From the NCBI RefSeq assembly GCF_003858395.1, contig NZ_QWEV01000005.1, positions 1,364,001 through 1,428,000 of the forward strand: DNA of 64,000 nt, in the 5' to 3' direction. Every line of letters starts with the position of its first letter. Positions within the stretch are counted from its first letter, which is position 1. The position numbers were made by a program, and so were the translations under genes. This document shows positions 18,769 to 27,749 of this stretch, piece by piece. Under the pieces are notes generated by a model. It was not told the origin of the DNA and did not search any database. It saw only the letters and a program-made list of their open reading frames with translations. The DNA comes from Acidipila sp. EB88 (lineage in GTDB: Bacteria; Acidobacteriota; Terriglobia; Terriglobales; Acidobacteriaceae).

Positions 18769-20366
18769 AACAGTTCAGGGCCCGACTCCTACTCCACTTG
18801 CCTGCCGGAGCTACGCCGCTGCCGAGTCAACTGTTCGCCACCAAGTCCATCGACAAGCTGATTGCGCAGTCTGAGGAGCCGGAACGCTCGCTCCGGAAGA
18901 CGCTCGGCCCGGTGTCGCTCACGTCCCTCGGTATCGGGGCGGTGATCGGCTCTGGCATCTTTACGGTCATTGGCACCGCGATCGCCGGTGAGAAGTTCGA
19001 CACCACGTCGATCCTGAACACGCCGGTCGCTGACTACCTGGTGCACCACACGGCGCTGCTTGGCCGCCCCGGCGCGGGTCCAGCGCTGGCGCTTTCGCTC
19101 GTGCTGGTGGCGATCGTGTGCTGCTTCACCGGCCTCTGTTATGCCGAGCTGGCTTCCATGATCCCCATCGCGGGGTCTGCGTACACCTACACCTACGCCA
19201 CCATGGGCGAGCTGGTGGCGTGGATTATCGGCTGGGACCTCATCCTGGAATACGCCTTCTCGAACATGGCGGTTTCAGTCGGCTTTGCCGCGCACGTGGT
19301 CGACCTGCTGGACTGGCTTGGGATCCACCCTTCACTGCAGTGGATCTCGCCGGCCTACCTGCCAACCGGCCTGACCGATCTCGCAGGGCACACACTGTAC
19401 GGCCCCGGCTGGCACCTCGGCTTCAATGTGCCTGCCTTCCTGATCGTGATGCTGCTCACCGTGGTGCTTGTCCGCGGCATCCGCGAGTCGGCAAGCACCA
19501 ACAATGCCATGGTGCTGCTGAAGATTGCGGCCATCCTGGTTTTTGTGATCGCCGGCGCGAGCTTCATCCACCCCGGCAACTGGCACCCCTTCGTCCCGAA
19601 CGGATGGTCAGGCGTGCTCACTGGCGGCTCCATCATCTTCTTCACGTATATCGGCTTCGACTCGGTTTCCACCGCGGCCGAGGAATGCAAGAACCCGCAA
19701 AAAGATGTGCCCATCGGGATCATCGCCACCCTGATCATCTGCACCATCCTCTACATCGGCGTGGCCGTGGTGCTCACAGGGCTGATTCGCTGGGATCGCC
19801 TGATCGACGACGCGGCGCCTGTCGTGAATACCCTGAAGAAGCTCGCTCTCACCACCGGAAGCCCCCTGCTGCATTGGGTTCGCCTTGCGGTGCTGGTCGG
19901 CGCCATCCTGGGCATGGTGTCGTCGATCCTGGTCTTCCAGATCGGGCAGGCCCGCGTCTGGTTTGCTATGTCGCGCGACCGCCTGCTGCCCGCGGTCTTC
20001 TCCAAGATCCACCCGCGGTATCGCACGCCCGTGGTATCGACCTGGGTGGCGGGGCTGGTGGTGGGGCTTCCGGCCGGGCTGCTCGATATCGGCACCTTTG
20101 CTGACCTTTCCAACATCGGCACCCTGTTTGCGTTTGTGCTGGTGTCGGTGGGCGTTCTGATCCTGCGCTACAAGGATCCTGGCCGCCACCGTTCGTTCCG
20201 GTGCCCGGGTGGCCCGGTGCTGCCGGTACTGTCCATCCTTTTCTGCACCCTTCTGATGGCCGGGCTGCCGATCATGACCTGGCTGCGCTTCTTTGTCTGG
20301 CTCGGGATCGGGTTGTTGATCTACTTCGGTTACAGCCGCAAGCGCAGCGAGTTCGCCGTCAAATAA
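18765..20366 (+). CDS. APC-superfamily amino acid permease (cationic amino acid transporter type)
   Basis: Integral membrane amino acid/proton transporter with about 12-14 helices. The first unwound helix reads TSLGIGAVIGSGIFTVIG, helix 3 YAELASMIPIAGSAYTYTYA and helix 6 FFTYIGFDSVSTAAEECKNP, all typical of the YfnA/CAT group. The start is uncertain. GTG 18765 lies inside a hairpin and has no ribosome site, and TTG 18798 also lacks one. CTG 18819, in frame, has GGAG eight bases upstream and would give a protein beginning (M)PSQLFATKSIDKLIAQSEE, which is where homologues start. The coordinates give the longest conventional reading. Stand-alone; 77 bases before an alcohol dehydrogenase gene. 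Confidence 0.85.
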   Translation: MQQFRARLLLHLPAGATPLPSQLFATKSIDKLIAQSEEPERSLRKTLGPVSLTSLGIGAVIGSGIFTVIGTAIAGEKFDTTSILNTPVADYLVHHTALLGRPGAGPALALSLVLVAIVCCFTGLCYAELASMIPIAGSAYTYTYATMGELVAWIIGWDLILEYAFSNMAVSVGFAAHVVDLLDWLGIHPSLQWISPAYLPTGLTDLAGHTLYGPGWHLGFNVPAFLIVMLLTVVLVRGIRESASTNNAMVLLKIAAILVFVIAGASFIHPGNWHPFVPNGWSGVLTGGSIIFFTYIGFDSVSTAAEECKNPQKDVPIGIIATLIICTILYIGVAVVLTGLIRWDRLIDDAAPVVNTLKKLALTTGSPLLHWVRLAVLVGAILGMVSSILVFQIGQARVWFAMSRDRLLPAVFSKIHPRYRTPVVSTWVAGLVVGLPAGLLDIGTFADLSNIGTLFAFVLVSVGVLILRYKDPGRHRSFRCPGGPVLPVLSILFCTLLMAGLPIMTWLRFFVWLGIGLLIYFGYSRKRSEFAVK

Positions 20367-20443
20367 GGACAGAGCGCCGCAGCAGCGACTCATGCGCCTC
20401 TCCCTGCATCGAACACACAGACTATCTCTGGAGATCAACACAC

Positions 20444-21490
20444 ATGTCACAGGCCTACGGCTACGCAGCCCAGGAATCGAACACGCCGCTCGCACCTTTT
20501 TCGTTTGAACGCCGGGAGCCAGGTCCCCATGATGTTGTGGTTGAGATCGAGTTCTGCGGTGTCTGCCACTCGGACATTCACCAGGCGCGCAACGAGTGGA
20601 AGAATTCCAAGTACCCCATGGTCCCGGGCCATGAGATTGTCGGCAAAGTCAGCGCAATTGGCGCCGAGGTTACAAAGTTTAAGGTAGGCGATGCGGCTGC
20701 GGTCGGCGTGATCGTGGACAGCTGTCGCGAGTGCGAAAACTGCAAGGCGCACGATGAGCAGTACTGCCTCAAGGGCGCGGTCGAGACCTACAACGGCAAG
20801 GAATACGACGGCACGCCGACGTACGGCGGCTACTCCAACGTGATCGTCACCAACGAGTACTTCGTGCACACGATCTCGCCGAAGCTCGATCCAGCGGCCG
20901 TGGCGCCGCTGCTCTGCGCCGGTATCACTACGTACTCGCCGCTGCGTCACTGGGGCGTCAAGGCGGGCCAGAAGGTTGGTGTTGTCGGCCTTGGTGGCCT
21001 GGGTCACCTCGGGCTCAAGTTCGCGCACTCCTTTGGCGCGCACGTGGTGCAGTTCACCACCTCGCTGAGCAAGGCAGAAGACGCCAAGCGTCTTGGAGCC
21101 GACGAAGTCGTCAACTCCAAGGACGAAGCGCAGATGGCGAAGCACAAGGGCACGTTCGACTTCATCCTCGACACGGTGTCGGCATCGCACGATCTGAATG
21201 CATACCTCGGCCTGCTCAAGCGGAATGGCACGATGTGCCTGGTGGGTATTCCCGAGGAGCCGGCACCGGTCGCCGCGTTCAGCCTTCTTGCCAACCGTCG
21301 CTCGCTGGCCGGCTCCGGCATCGGCGGCATGCGGGAAACGCAGGAGATGCTGGACTACTGCGCGGAGCACAACATCGTGTCTGACATCGAGATCATCTCC
21401 ATGGACCAAATCAACGAAGCCTACGAGCGCGTGGTCAAGGCCGACGTGAAGTACCGCTTCGTGATCGACATGAAGACGCTGAAGAAGTAG
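20444..21490 (+). CDS. Zinc-dependent NAD(P) alcohol dehydrogenase (cinnamyl-ADH/YahK type)
   Basis: Medium-chain dehydrogenase/reductase oxidising alcohols or reducing aldehydes in the cytoplasm. Catalytic zinc site: GVCHSDIH (Cys) and GHEIVGKV (His-Glu). Structural zinc lobe: CRECENCKAHDEQYC, four cysteines. Nucleotide-binding loop: GLGGLGHLGLKFA. 348 residues, normal. ATG 20444 is chosen because GGAG lies 10 bases upstream and homologues start here; the frame upstream is open but overlaps the permease gene. A strong terminator follows. Confidence 0.9.
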   Translation: MSQAYGYAAQESNTPLAPFSFERREPGPHDVVVEIEFCGVCHSDIHQARNEWKNSKYPMVPGHEIVGKVSAIGAEVTKFKVGDAAAVGVIVDSCRECENCKAHDEQYCLKGAVETYNGKEYDGTPTYGGYSNVIVTNEYFVHTISPKLDPAAVAPLLCAGITTYSPLRHWGVKAGQKVGVVGLGGLGHLGLKFAHSFGAHVVQFTTSLSKAEDAKRLGADEVVNSKDEAQMAKHKGTFDFILDTVSASHDLNAYLGLLKRNGTMCLVGIPEEPAPVAAFSLLANRRSLAGSGIGGMRETQEMLDYCAEHNIVSDIEIISMDQINEAYERVVKADVKYRFVIDMKTLKK

Positions 21491-21505
21491 CTCTGATGGA
21501 AAAAG

Positions 21506-21535
21506 AAACGCCCGGCGCATGCGCCGGGCGTTTTT
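21506..21535. terminator. Bidirectional terminator between adh and galU
   Basis: A perfect 12-bp inverted repeat ACGCCCGGCGCA / TGCGCCGGGCGT followed by TTTTT on the plus strand and preceded by AAAAAGAAA, giving a T-rich tract on the minus strand. It can terminate both convergent genes. Confidence 0.9.
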
Positions 21536-21562
21536 CTACTTACTGCTGCAATCGCGTTGCAA

Positions 21563-22438
21563 CTACAGCGAGAGCGACTTCAGGTAGTCACGGAAGCCCG
21601 GACCAACATCGTCGCGCTTCAGTGCAAAGTCAACCATCGCCTGCAGCATGCCGAGCTTGTCGCCCGCGTCATGACGAATGCCCTCGAAGGAGAAGCCGTA
21701 CACCTTTTCGGTTTCGAGCAGCCCCTTGATCGCATCGGTAAGCTGCAACTCGCCGCCTGCGCCAGGCGTGAGGTTCTCAATCTTGTCGAAGATCGCCGGC
21801 GTCAGGATATAGCGGCCGATAATCGCATTCTTGGACGGCGCGTCTTCGAGCTTCGGCTTTTCCACCATGCCGCTCACATCGAACAGCTTCGGCTTGCCTT
21901 CTACCGCTTTGCCGTCGAGCACACCATAGGCGGAGATGGCAGGACCATCAACGATCTGGGTCGCGATGATTGAACTCTGCACATCCTCATACGCTTCCAC
22001 CATCTGCTTGATACAGGGTACGGTTCCCGCGATCACATCATCGGGCAGCAACACGGCGAACGGCTCATCCCCCACCAACTCTTTTGCCATCAATACGGCG
22101 TGGCCCAACCCGCGCGCTTCGCTCTGCCGCACGTACGCGATCTTGGCCATGCTGGCGCAGTAGCGCGCAATCTCGAGAAGCGCGGTCTTGCCCTTCTTTT
22201 CGAGGCTTGCTTCCAGCTCGAAGCTGGTGTCGAAATGGTCCTCGATCGCGCTCTTGCCGCGCGACGTGACAATGATGATCTCTTCAATGCCTGCCGCGAT
22301 TGCTTCTTCAACGCCGTACTGGATGATAGGTTTGTCCACCAGGGCGAGCATCTCCTTGGGGACGGCCTTGGTGGCGGGAAGAAAACGAGTGCCGAGACCG
22401 GCTGCGGGAAAAACTGCTTTGCGTACCTTCTGCTTCAT
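21563..22438 (-). CDS. galU: UTP-glucose-1-phosphate uridylyltransferase
   Basis: Makes UDP-glucose from UTP and glucose-1-phosphate for cell-surface glycans and trehalose. The nucleotidyltransferase signature AGLGTRFLPATKAVPKEML is at residues 13-31; VLLPDDVIAG provides the metal-binding Asp and GARGGEL-like sequence appears as GAGGELQLTDAI. 291 residues, standard. ATG at 22438; the gene stands alone, about 100 bases after the start of the DUF885 gene's 3' end on the same strand. Confidence 0.95.
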   Translation of the reverse strand: MKQKVRKAVFPAAGLGTRFLPATKAVPKEMLALVDKPIIQYGVEEAIAAGIEEIIIVTSRGKSAIEDHFDTSFELEASLEKKGKTALLEIARYCASMAKIAYVRQSEARGLGHAVLMAKELVGDEPFAVLLPDDVIAGTVPCIKQMVEAYEDVQSSIIATQIVDGPAISAYGVLDGKAVEGKPKLFDVSGMVEKPKLEDAPSKNAIIGRYILTPAIFDKIENLTPGAGGELQLTDAIKGLLETEKVYGFSFEGIRHDAGDKLGMLQAMVDFALKRDDVGPGFRDYLKSLSL

Positions 22439-22538
22439 GTGCTGTATGGTGTTCCCTTCTCACAGTCGTGCACACACTCTCGCTATTGTGCCAGACCTCA
22501 GCTTAGAAGAGCTGAACGGTAGTGTCTTGACAGAAAGC

Positions 22539-24287
22539 CTACAGACTCGGTGAATTATCCCCCAACAAGGCCTGTCGGACAATCGGGAGCGGTGCGCCGC
22601 CCTGCTTCATGAATGCATCGTGAAAGCCCTGCAGAGAGAACGATTTGCCCTCTTTCTGCATCATGTCGGACTTAAGCTTCTGAATCATGAGCTTGCCCAA
22701 AGTGTAGTACAGATACGTTGCATCGGATGTACCGCGCTTCACTTCCACCTCGGCTATGGGTCGGGACTGGTACCCCTGCTTCACGAAAAAGTCAGTCGCC
22801 TGGGCCATCGACATATCCCCGGTGTGCATCTGGATGGCCACCACGAAGCGGGCATCGCGCAGCAGCGCATCCTGCAGCTGCCCCAGGCGGATGAGGTTGG
22901 CGTCGCGCGTGGTCTTCGCGCCGGTACCCGGCTGGCCATAGCCTGCGTCGAGCATCATCTGCTCGCAGTAGTGCGCCCAGCCCTCCACGTTGGTGTTGGC
23001 CGTGACCAGCTTGCGCACCTTGCTCAACCCGGCCGTGTTGACCCACAGAAACTGCACGTAGTGTCCCGGGTAGGCCTCGTGCACCGCGGTGCTTGTGACC
23101 GTGCCGACGTTGAAGGCTGCCATGTATGCCGCAGTCCGCTCCGGCGTCCAGCTCTTGTCCGGCAGCGTCACGTTGAAGTATGCGGTCTTGGAGTGGGCTT
23201 CAAATGGCCCCGGCGGATCCATGGACGCCTGCGTGGTGGCGCGCATAAACGGCGGCGTCTCCTCGAGTACAGGCTCTACGTCTGACGGGATAGTGATGAT
23301 GTGCCGGTCTCGAATGAAAGCAGTCAGCCCGGCAAACTGTGCGTGGAAATCCTCGAGCAGCTGGTCGGGGGCGACATGGTCGGCTGCCAGCTCCGCCAGC
23401 ACTTCGCTGGGGCGCCTGGTGCGATCGACCCGCGCCGCGACCTTCTTGAACTCGGCCTGGTTCCTGTGCAGATCGCTCATGGCGATCGCGAGCAGCTCGG
23501 GCGCAGGCGTGGTCACCATCTCGTCATACTGCAGCTTCTTCGCGAAGGTATCGGCGCCAAAGCGAAAGTCGCCGTGCGAGCGCGGCAGCAGGTCGGCCTT
23601 CATCCATTGCGCGTAGTCATTGAGCGCAGCGATCACAGCCGCGTTGGAGCGGGCAAACTCTGCCTGCAGTAAGCGGCTTTTCACATTGGTGAACGCCGCC
23701 GGCACATCGTTCTGAAAGAACGACACATCGCCGGCGATCTGCTCGAGCGCAATCTCCGTGTAGATCTGCGGCGGGTTATCGAGGTTGCCCTTTGCTTCGG
23801 CCAGCACCTTGGGCATCTGCTGTTCGCGGGCGATCAGGTTGCGCATGCGCTCTTCAGGCGGGGCGAAGTTGCGCTCGATCAGCGAGAAGGCCGAAGAGGT
23901 GATTCCACTCGAGTACAGGTCCGGATTCCGCTGCCACATGCGAATCGTCTGGAAGTCAAGCAGGCGCGAGCGCAGGTGATTGCGCATCATCTCGAGGTCG
24001 CCCTGCGTCGACTGGTCAAGACTGTTGGCGGGGAACGCGTCGAACTTCTTCAGGAAGTAGGTGATGCCCTGGATCTCGGAGCGGATCGTCGCCGGGCTCC
24101 AGTCCTCCAGGTTGCTGTCATAGGCGTGGATACCGAATGCGGTAGCCTGCGTGGGCTCATACAGCATCGCCGCCTGGTAGAAGCGATCCACGAGCGAGTT
24201 GAACGCAGCCGTCTGCGCCTGCGCACACACGCTGCCCGCGAACACTACGGCAAAACCGCACAAAAAACGCAGACAGCTCAAACGCAT
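22539..24287 (-). CDS. Secreted DUF885 family peptidase-like protein
   Basis: 582-residue exported protein of the DUF885 group, related to zinc carboxypeptidases. Signal peptide: MRLSCLRFLCGFAVVFAGSVCAQA. The metal motif HEAYPGH (HExxPGH form) lies near residue 415, with a partner Glu expected in NTNVEGWAHYCEQMM, the family's downstream conserved segment. Start: ATG 24287 with AGGGG upstream; the open frame to 24362 adds a charged non-signal leader and is rejected. The substrate is unknown; family knowledge suggests peptides. No operon partner. Confidence 0.85.
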   Translation of the reverse strand: MRLSCLRFLCGFAVVFAGSVCAQAQTAAFNSLVDRFYQAAMLYEPTQATAFGIHAYDSNLEDWSPATIRSEIQGITYFLKKFDAFPANSLDQSTQGDLEMMRNHLRSRLLDFQTIRMWQRNPDLYSSGITSSAFSLIERNFAPPEERMRNLIAREQQMPKVLAEAKGNLDNPPQIYTEIALEQIAGDVSFFQNDVPAAFTNVKSRLLQAEFARSNAAVIAALNDYAQWMKADLLPRSHGDFRFGADTFAKKLQYDEMVTTPAPELLAIAMSDLHRNQAEFKKVAARVDRTRRPSEVLAELAADHVAPDQLLEDFHAQFAGLTAFIRDRHIITIPSDVEPVLEETPPFMRATTQASMDPPGPFEAHSKTAYFNVTLPDKSWTPERTAAYMAAFNVGTVTSTAVHEAYPGHYVQFLWVNTAGLSKVRKLVTANTNVEGWAHYCEQMMLDAGYGQPGTGAKTTRDANLIRLGQLQDALLRDARFVVAIQMHTGDMSMAQATDFFVKQGYQSRPIAEVEVKRGTSDATYLYYTLGKLMIQKLKSDMMQKEGKSFSLQGFHDAFMKQGGAPLPIVRQALLGDNSPSL

Positions 24288-24560
24288 GCAGTGAAGGCCC
24301 CTTGCTGAAGTTTTCAGGGGATCAGTATACCGGCGTTGCTTTTTTTCGCGCGCCGCACTCATGTTGTGCGCAGGCGAGCCGATAAAGCTGTCAGTCGCGC
24401 AGTCGGCGTTGCTTCACCGCATTGCCGCTGTGCTTCCCCTGTAAGCCCGAGGATCCTGTGCGCTCGAACCCGAGTGCACAGGATCCTCACCCGTGCCTGC
24501 CGATCCGTTGATCTGTCGCGATCACTCGTACATTGCAGGCTCACAGGCACTGAGCACTGC
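24288..24560. other. Gene-free stretch between uvsE and the DUF885 gene
   Basis: Contains the DUF885 gene's upstream region and a very long hairpin at 24449-24488. Nothing else recognised. Confidence 0.4.
24449..24488. terminator. Exceptionally long hairpin downstream of uvsE
   Basis: GAGGATCCTGTGC (24449-24461) pairs perfectly with GCACAGGATCCTC (24476-24488); the pairing continues through one G-T and CTCG/CGAG to a four-base loop AACC, about 18 bp in all. It lies 70 bases after the uvsE stop. No T-run on either side, so it may be a processing or stabilising element rather than a simple intrinsic terminator. Confidence 0.5.
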
Positions 24561-25928
24561 CTACAACGACTCCGTTGCCTGCTCTTCCGCGTCCTCCTCA
24601 TGGACCAACTCCTGCACAGGCACCGAAGCTTCCGCTGCTTCGATTCCGTAGCGGCTCATCAGGTCCGGCGCATACCGGGCGATGTCACTGCGGAGGCGCA
24701 GCAACGCAAGATCCTTCGCCTTGGCCTCGAGCATGATGTCCGTGTCAAGGTGCGCAATGGAGCGCAGGAACGTGATGGTCTCGAAGGGATTGTTGTAGTC
24801 CGCGTGGCCGGTCCAGATAGGTGGCTGCAGCACGGTTTCAGCTGCGCCCGTCTTGCGATTCTTGCGCTTGATCTCGCGCATCTCCGTGCGTGCGCAGGAG
24901 AGATGCATCTTGGGCCGCTCACCCGCGGGCCACGATGCAAGCATGCGCTCAACGGTCGGCAGCAGTTCGAGCTTCTCCGGGTTGAAGCACCAGAAATGTT
25001 GATAGTCGAAGATCAACGCGACGCCGGTGTGCTCGTGAATATGCAGCACATCCGCAGCGCTGTAGCGGATGTCGTCGTTCTCCAGCACGAGCCTGCGTCG
25101 CACCGGCTCGCTCAGCCGCTTCCAGGTTTGGATCCAGCGCGCGCAGCCGCTGGTTCGGTCGCCGTAGGCACCGCCTACGTGGATCACCATGCGCGCTTCC
25201 GGTCCGCAGCCCATGCGATCAAGCATGTCGGCCTGCCATTCCAGGTCGCGCATGCTGCGCTGCGTCAGGTCTTCGTTTTCGCTGTTCAGCACGATGAATT
25301 GCGACGGGTGAAACGACAACCGGATATCTGCTTCGCGCGCCAGCCTGCCCACATGCTCCAGGTCCGCAGCGGAGTCGCGCAGCATGGAGTGAAACTGCGG
25401 CATGTCCGGGTGCGTGACGTAGGGCGCCATGTCGGAGCTCATGCGATACATGTGGATCTTCTGCTTGCGCAGATAGCTGAAGATCTCGCACAGGTAACCG
25501 AGCGATACACGCAGGTGCGGGTCCTGTTGCCAGCGACGCGTGTCGTTGCTTTTGAGACCCTGCTGCCCCATCACCTTCACGGCGAAGCCCAGCCGCATCG
25601 CCGCTGCCGGCCACTGCACGGGTGGCATCGCTTCCAAGGCGGCGCAGGGGAACAGCGGGTCGGCAAGGCGACGAGCCAGGTCAGCCGCCGCAAGCTCCTT
25701 CTTGCCTGGCGCCTTCACGGCCGATTTGTTCCTGGCTGCAGACTTCTTCGCAGCGAGCGGCGCCTGTTTTTTAGCGCCCGCTTTGGTTGTTGCGATCGCA
25801 GGGGGGAGGGCGCTCACGTTGCGGACGGCTTTGGCCGGCGCGCTCTTGCTCGTCGCTGCAATGGCCTTAGTTGGTTTCGGCTTTGAGGCAGGGGAAGGCC
25901 CCTGCGGTGTTGCTGCTTTTTTCGCCAT
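24561..25928 (-). CDS. uvsE: UV DNA damage endonuclease (UVDE) with Lys/Ala-rich N-terminal tail
   Basis: Nicks DNA 5' to UV photoproducts and abasic sites, an alternative excision repair start. TIM-barrel metal ligands can be followed: HMYRMSSDMAP, FHPSQFIVLN, MVIHVGGAYGDR, LVLENDD, IFDYQHFWCFNP (Asp-x2-His) and DIMLEAKAKD. The 455-residue protein is longer than usual (about 300-330) because of a roughly 85-residue N-terminal tail very rich in Lys, Ala and Pro, with a histone-like composition that may add DNA affinity. It lies 27 bases after a DHH exonuclease gene on the same strand, so the two are likely one operon. Confidence 0.92.
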   Translation of the reverse strand: MAKKAATPQGPSPASKPKPTKAIAATSKSAPAKAVRNVSALPPAIATTKAGAKKQAPLAAKKSAARNKSAVKAPGKKELAAADLARRLADPLFPCAALEAMPPVQWPAAAMRLGFAVKVMGQQGLKSNDTRRWQQDPHLRVSLGYLCEIFSYLRKQKIHMYRMSSDMAPYVTHPDMPQFHSMLRDSAADLEHVGRLAREADIRLSFHPSQFIVLNSENEDLTQRSMRDLEWQADMLDRMGCGPEARMVIHVGGAYGDRTSGCARWIQTWKRLSEPVRRRLVLENDDIRYSAADVLHIHEHTGVALIFDYQHFWCFNPEKLELLPTVERMLASWPAGERPKMHLSCARTEMREIKRKNRKTGAAETVLQPPIWTGHADYNNPFETITFLRSIAHLDTDIMLEAKAKDLALLRLRSDIARYAPDLMSRYGIEAAEASVPVQELVHEEDAEEQATESL

Positions 25929-25955
25929 GTCAGTATCCGGTTAGATGCGTCTCTT

Positions 25956-27071
25956 TCAGGCGGCTGGGTCAGGGGAGGCCAACTGCAGCTCCGGGCCAAA
26001 GCCGAGGTCCTCGGCAAACGCATTCCACGAGGCCACCGGTACCGCGCCACCACTTGCCTGGTCGTGCCCATTGCCGTAGCCCTGGTCGGCCCCGGCAGGA
26101 GCGTGTGCCCGCAGAAACTGGATCACGTTCACGCCCTTGGGACCACGCGCGGAAAAGTGCACGTACCCCGGGCGGAAGCCGAAGTTCACGCCCATCACGA
26201 TGCTGTCGCGAAAGCGGCCCCGCCAGGTCTGGGCCACCAGCGGGTGCACCTGGCAAGGGGTGTCCATGCGCAATGCCACGAGGTCGGCACCAAGCGTTTC
26301 GCGATACTTGCGGCTGAACTTGGGCGCCGCCTTCTTCGCGGCGGCTAGCGCCACCGCTACCTCTTCTTTCGCGGCGAGCAACGCGGTGGATTGCGGAAGC
26401 TCACCCTTGCTGATCTGCTTCGGATTCACTGCAATCAGCAGGGTCTGCAACGCCTCGGTTGCGTCGGCGTTTGCGGTGCGACGCGGTGCGTTCAGCAGCG
26501 ACACCGCGTCGCGCATGGGCCCGGTCGGCCAGAGGGTGCGCGCCTCGGCCAGTTCGGCAAAGGGAGCCTTGTCGCCGAGATCGCTCAGGATGCTCAGCGC
26601 GGCGAGCCAAAGCAATGCTTTTCGCTGCTCTTCTGCAATGAGCACGCGTAGGCACCAGTACACGAGCAGGCCCGTGGTCGGTGTGGGCTCGGTGCCATAA
26701 CCCGTGATCAGCTCTGAGCCGGGCGGCGTTCCGCCGGGCAGGTGGTGGTCGATCAACAAGGTGGGTACGCCTGGCAGCAGCGCGTCCGCGCGACTGCCAA
26801 GGTCCAGCACGAACAACGCCTCCGGGTTGCGCGCCTTGAGCCGCTCGATCACCTCCGGGCTCCACGCGGACTCGCCCTTGCGCTTGGGCTCGATGGTGAC
26901 GTGCGGATAGCCGGCAAGCCCAAGAGCACGCACCAGCAAGGCTCCTGCGGGCAGCCCGTCGCAGTCCGAGTCGCACAGCACGTGGATGCGCGTTGCCGAG
27001 GCGGAAGGCAGCGACGCAAGAAAAGCCTGGAAGCGCCGGGCTGCTTCTGCCTCAAGAGCAAGAGTTGTCAT
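25956..27071 (-). CDS. DHH/DHHA1 phosphoesterase (RecJ-like)
   Basis: Manganese-dependent phosphoesterase of the DHH superfamily, resembling the RecJ core (5'-3' ssDNA exonuclease) or a nano-RNase. Motifs: LCDSDCDGLPAG, VLDLGSRAD, LLIDHHLPGG (the DHH triad), SILSDLGDKAPF, and near the C terminus GNGHDQASGGAVPV, matching the DHHA1 GGGHxxAxG motif. 371 residues, shorter than RecJ (about 570), with no OB-fold tail. ATG 27071 is chosen since the open frame beyond it (to 27464) runs across the divergent sigma factor gene. First gene of a pair with uvsE. Confidence 0.88.
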   Translation of the reverse strand: MTTLALEAEAARRFQAFLASLPSASATRIHVLCDSDCDGLPAGALLVRALGLAGYPHVTIEPKRKGESAWSPEVIERLKARNPEALFVLDLGSRADALLPGVPTLLIDHHLPGGTPPGSELITGYGTEPTPTTGLLVYWCLRVLIAEEQRKALLWLAALSILSDLGDKAPFAELAEARTLWPTGPMRDAVSLLNAPRRTANADATEALQTLLIAVNPKQISKGELPQSTALLAAKEEVAVALAAAKKAAPKFSRKYRETLGADLVALRMDTPCQVHPLVAQTWRGRFRDSIVMGVNFGFRPGYVHFSARGPKGVNVIQFLRAHAPAGADQGYGNGHDQASGGAVPVASWNAFAEDLGFGPELQLASPDPAA

Positions 27072-27182
27072 GTAGAAATGGATGCGCGTCTGGCACTTCG
27101 CAACAAGCCAATGTTTGCTCGACAAAAAGGCGAGCAGAACCGCTGGGCTCGCAGTCTTAGTGGGTGAACAACAGGAACACAG

Positions 27183-27749
27183 ATGCGTGCCATTGCCGGA
27201 GCCAACCCGTTGACCCTGCCGCAGCAATCCGTCGAAGCCGCTGCGGAAGAGTTCGCAGGCTTCATCAGGCGGCATGCGCAGTTTGCCTACCGCGTGGCGT
27301 TTGCGCGGCTGCGGCATGTGGGCGACGCGGAGGATGCCGTGCAGGACTGCTTTGTGAAGCTGCTCAAGGGAGGGCGCTGGCGATCGGCAGAAGACGAGCG
27401 CGCGTTTCTTGCCCGCGCCGTGTGGCGCACGGCGGGAGATGTGCGGCGGCGCTACCCCGTGCAACTGGAAACTGAAAACACGGAGCAGGTCGAGTTAGCC
27501 AGCCTCGCCCCAAGCCCGGAGCAGCAGGCGATGCAGTCGGCCAGCGAGGCGCGGATCCACACATTGATCGATGCGCTTCCGGAGAAGCTGCGATTCCCGC
27601 TGGTGCTCGCAGCCTTCGAGGAGCTTGGGTCTGTGGAGATCGCCGCGATTCTCGGAGTACCCGAAGGGACGATACGACGGCGCACGATGGAAGCGCGCAG
27701 GCTGCTCAAAGAGAAGCTGGTCAGGTTGGAGAAACGTCATGCGAGATGA
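27183..27749 (+). CDS. ECF-like RNA polymerase sigma factor
   Basis: Sigma-70 family, group 4 (ECF), 188 residues. Region 2: EFAGFIRRHAQFAYRVAFAR, then RHVGDAEDAVQDCFVKLL, the DAED-QDxF form of region 2.2. Region 4: PEKLRFPLVLAAFEELGSVEIAAILGVPEGTIRRRTMEARRLL, a helix-turn-helix. It would direct polymerase to a small regulon. Start ATG 27183 with AGGA seven bases upstream. Its stop overlaps the start of the next gene by 11 bases, so the membrane protein that follows is translationally coupled and may be the anti-sigma factor. Divergent from the DHH gene with a 111-base gap. Confidence 0.9.
   Translation: MRAIAGANPLTLPQQSVEAAAEEFAGFIRRHAQFAYRVAFARLRHVGDAEDAVQDCFVKLLKGGRWRSAEDERAFLARAVWRTAGDVRRRYPVQLETENTEQVELASLAPSPEQQAMQSASEARIHTLIDALPEKLRFPLVLAAFEELGSVEIAAILGVPEGTIRRRTMEARRLLKEKLVRLEKRHAR

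Noticed and set aside
25956..27464. Longer 502-codon version of the DHH protein
   Set aside because: Extension beyond 27071 runs antisense to the sigma factor gene and shows no DHH-family sequence; start placed at 27071.
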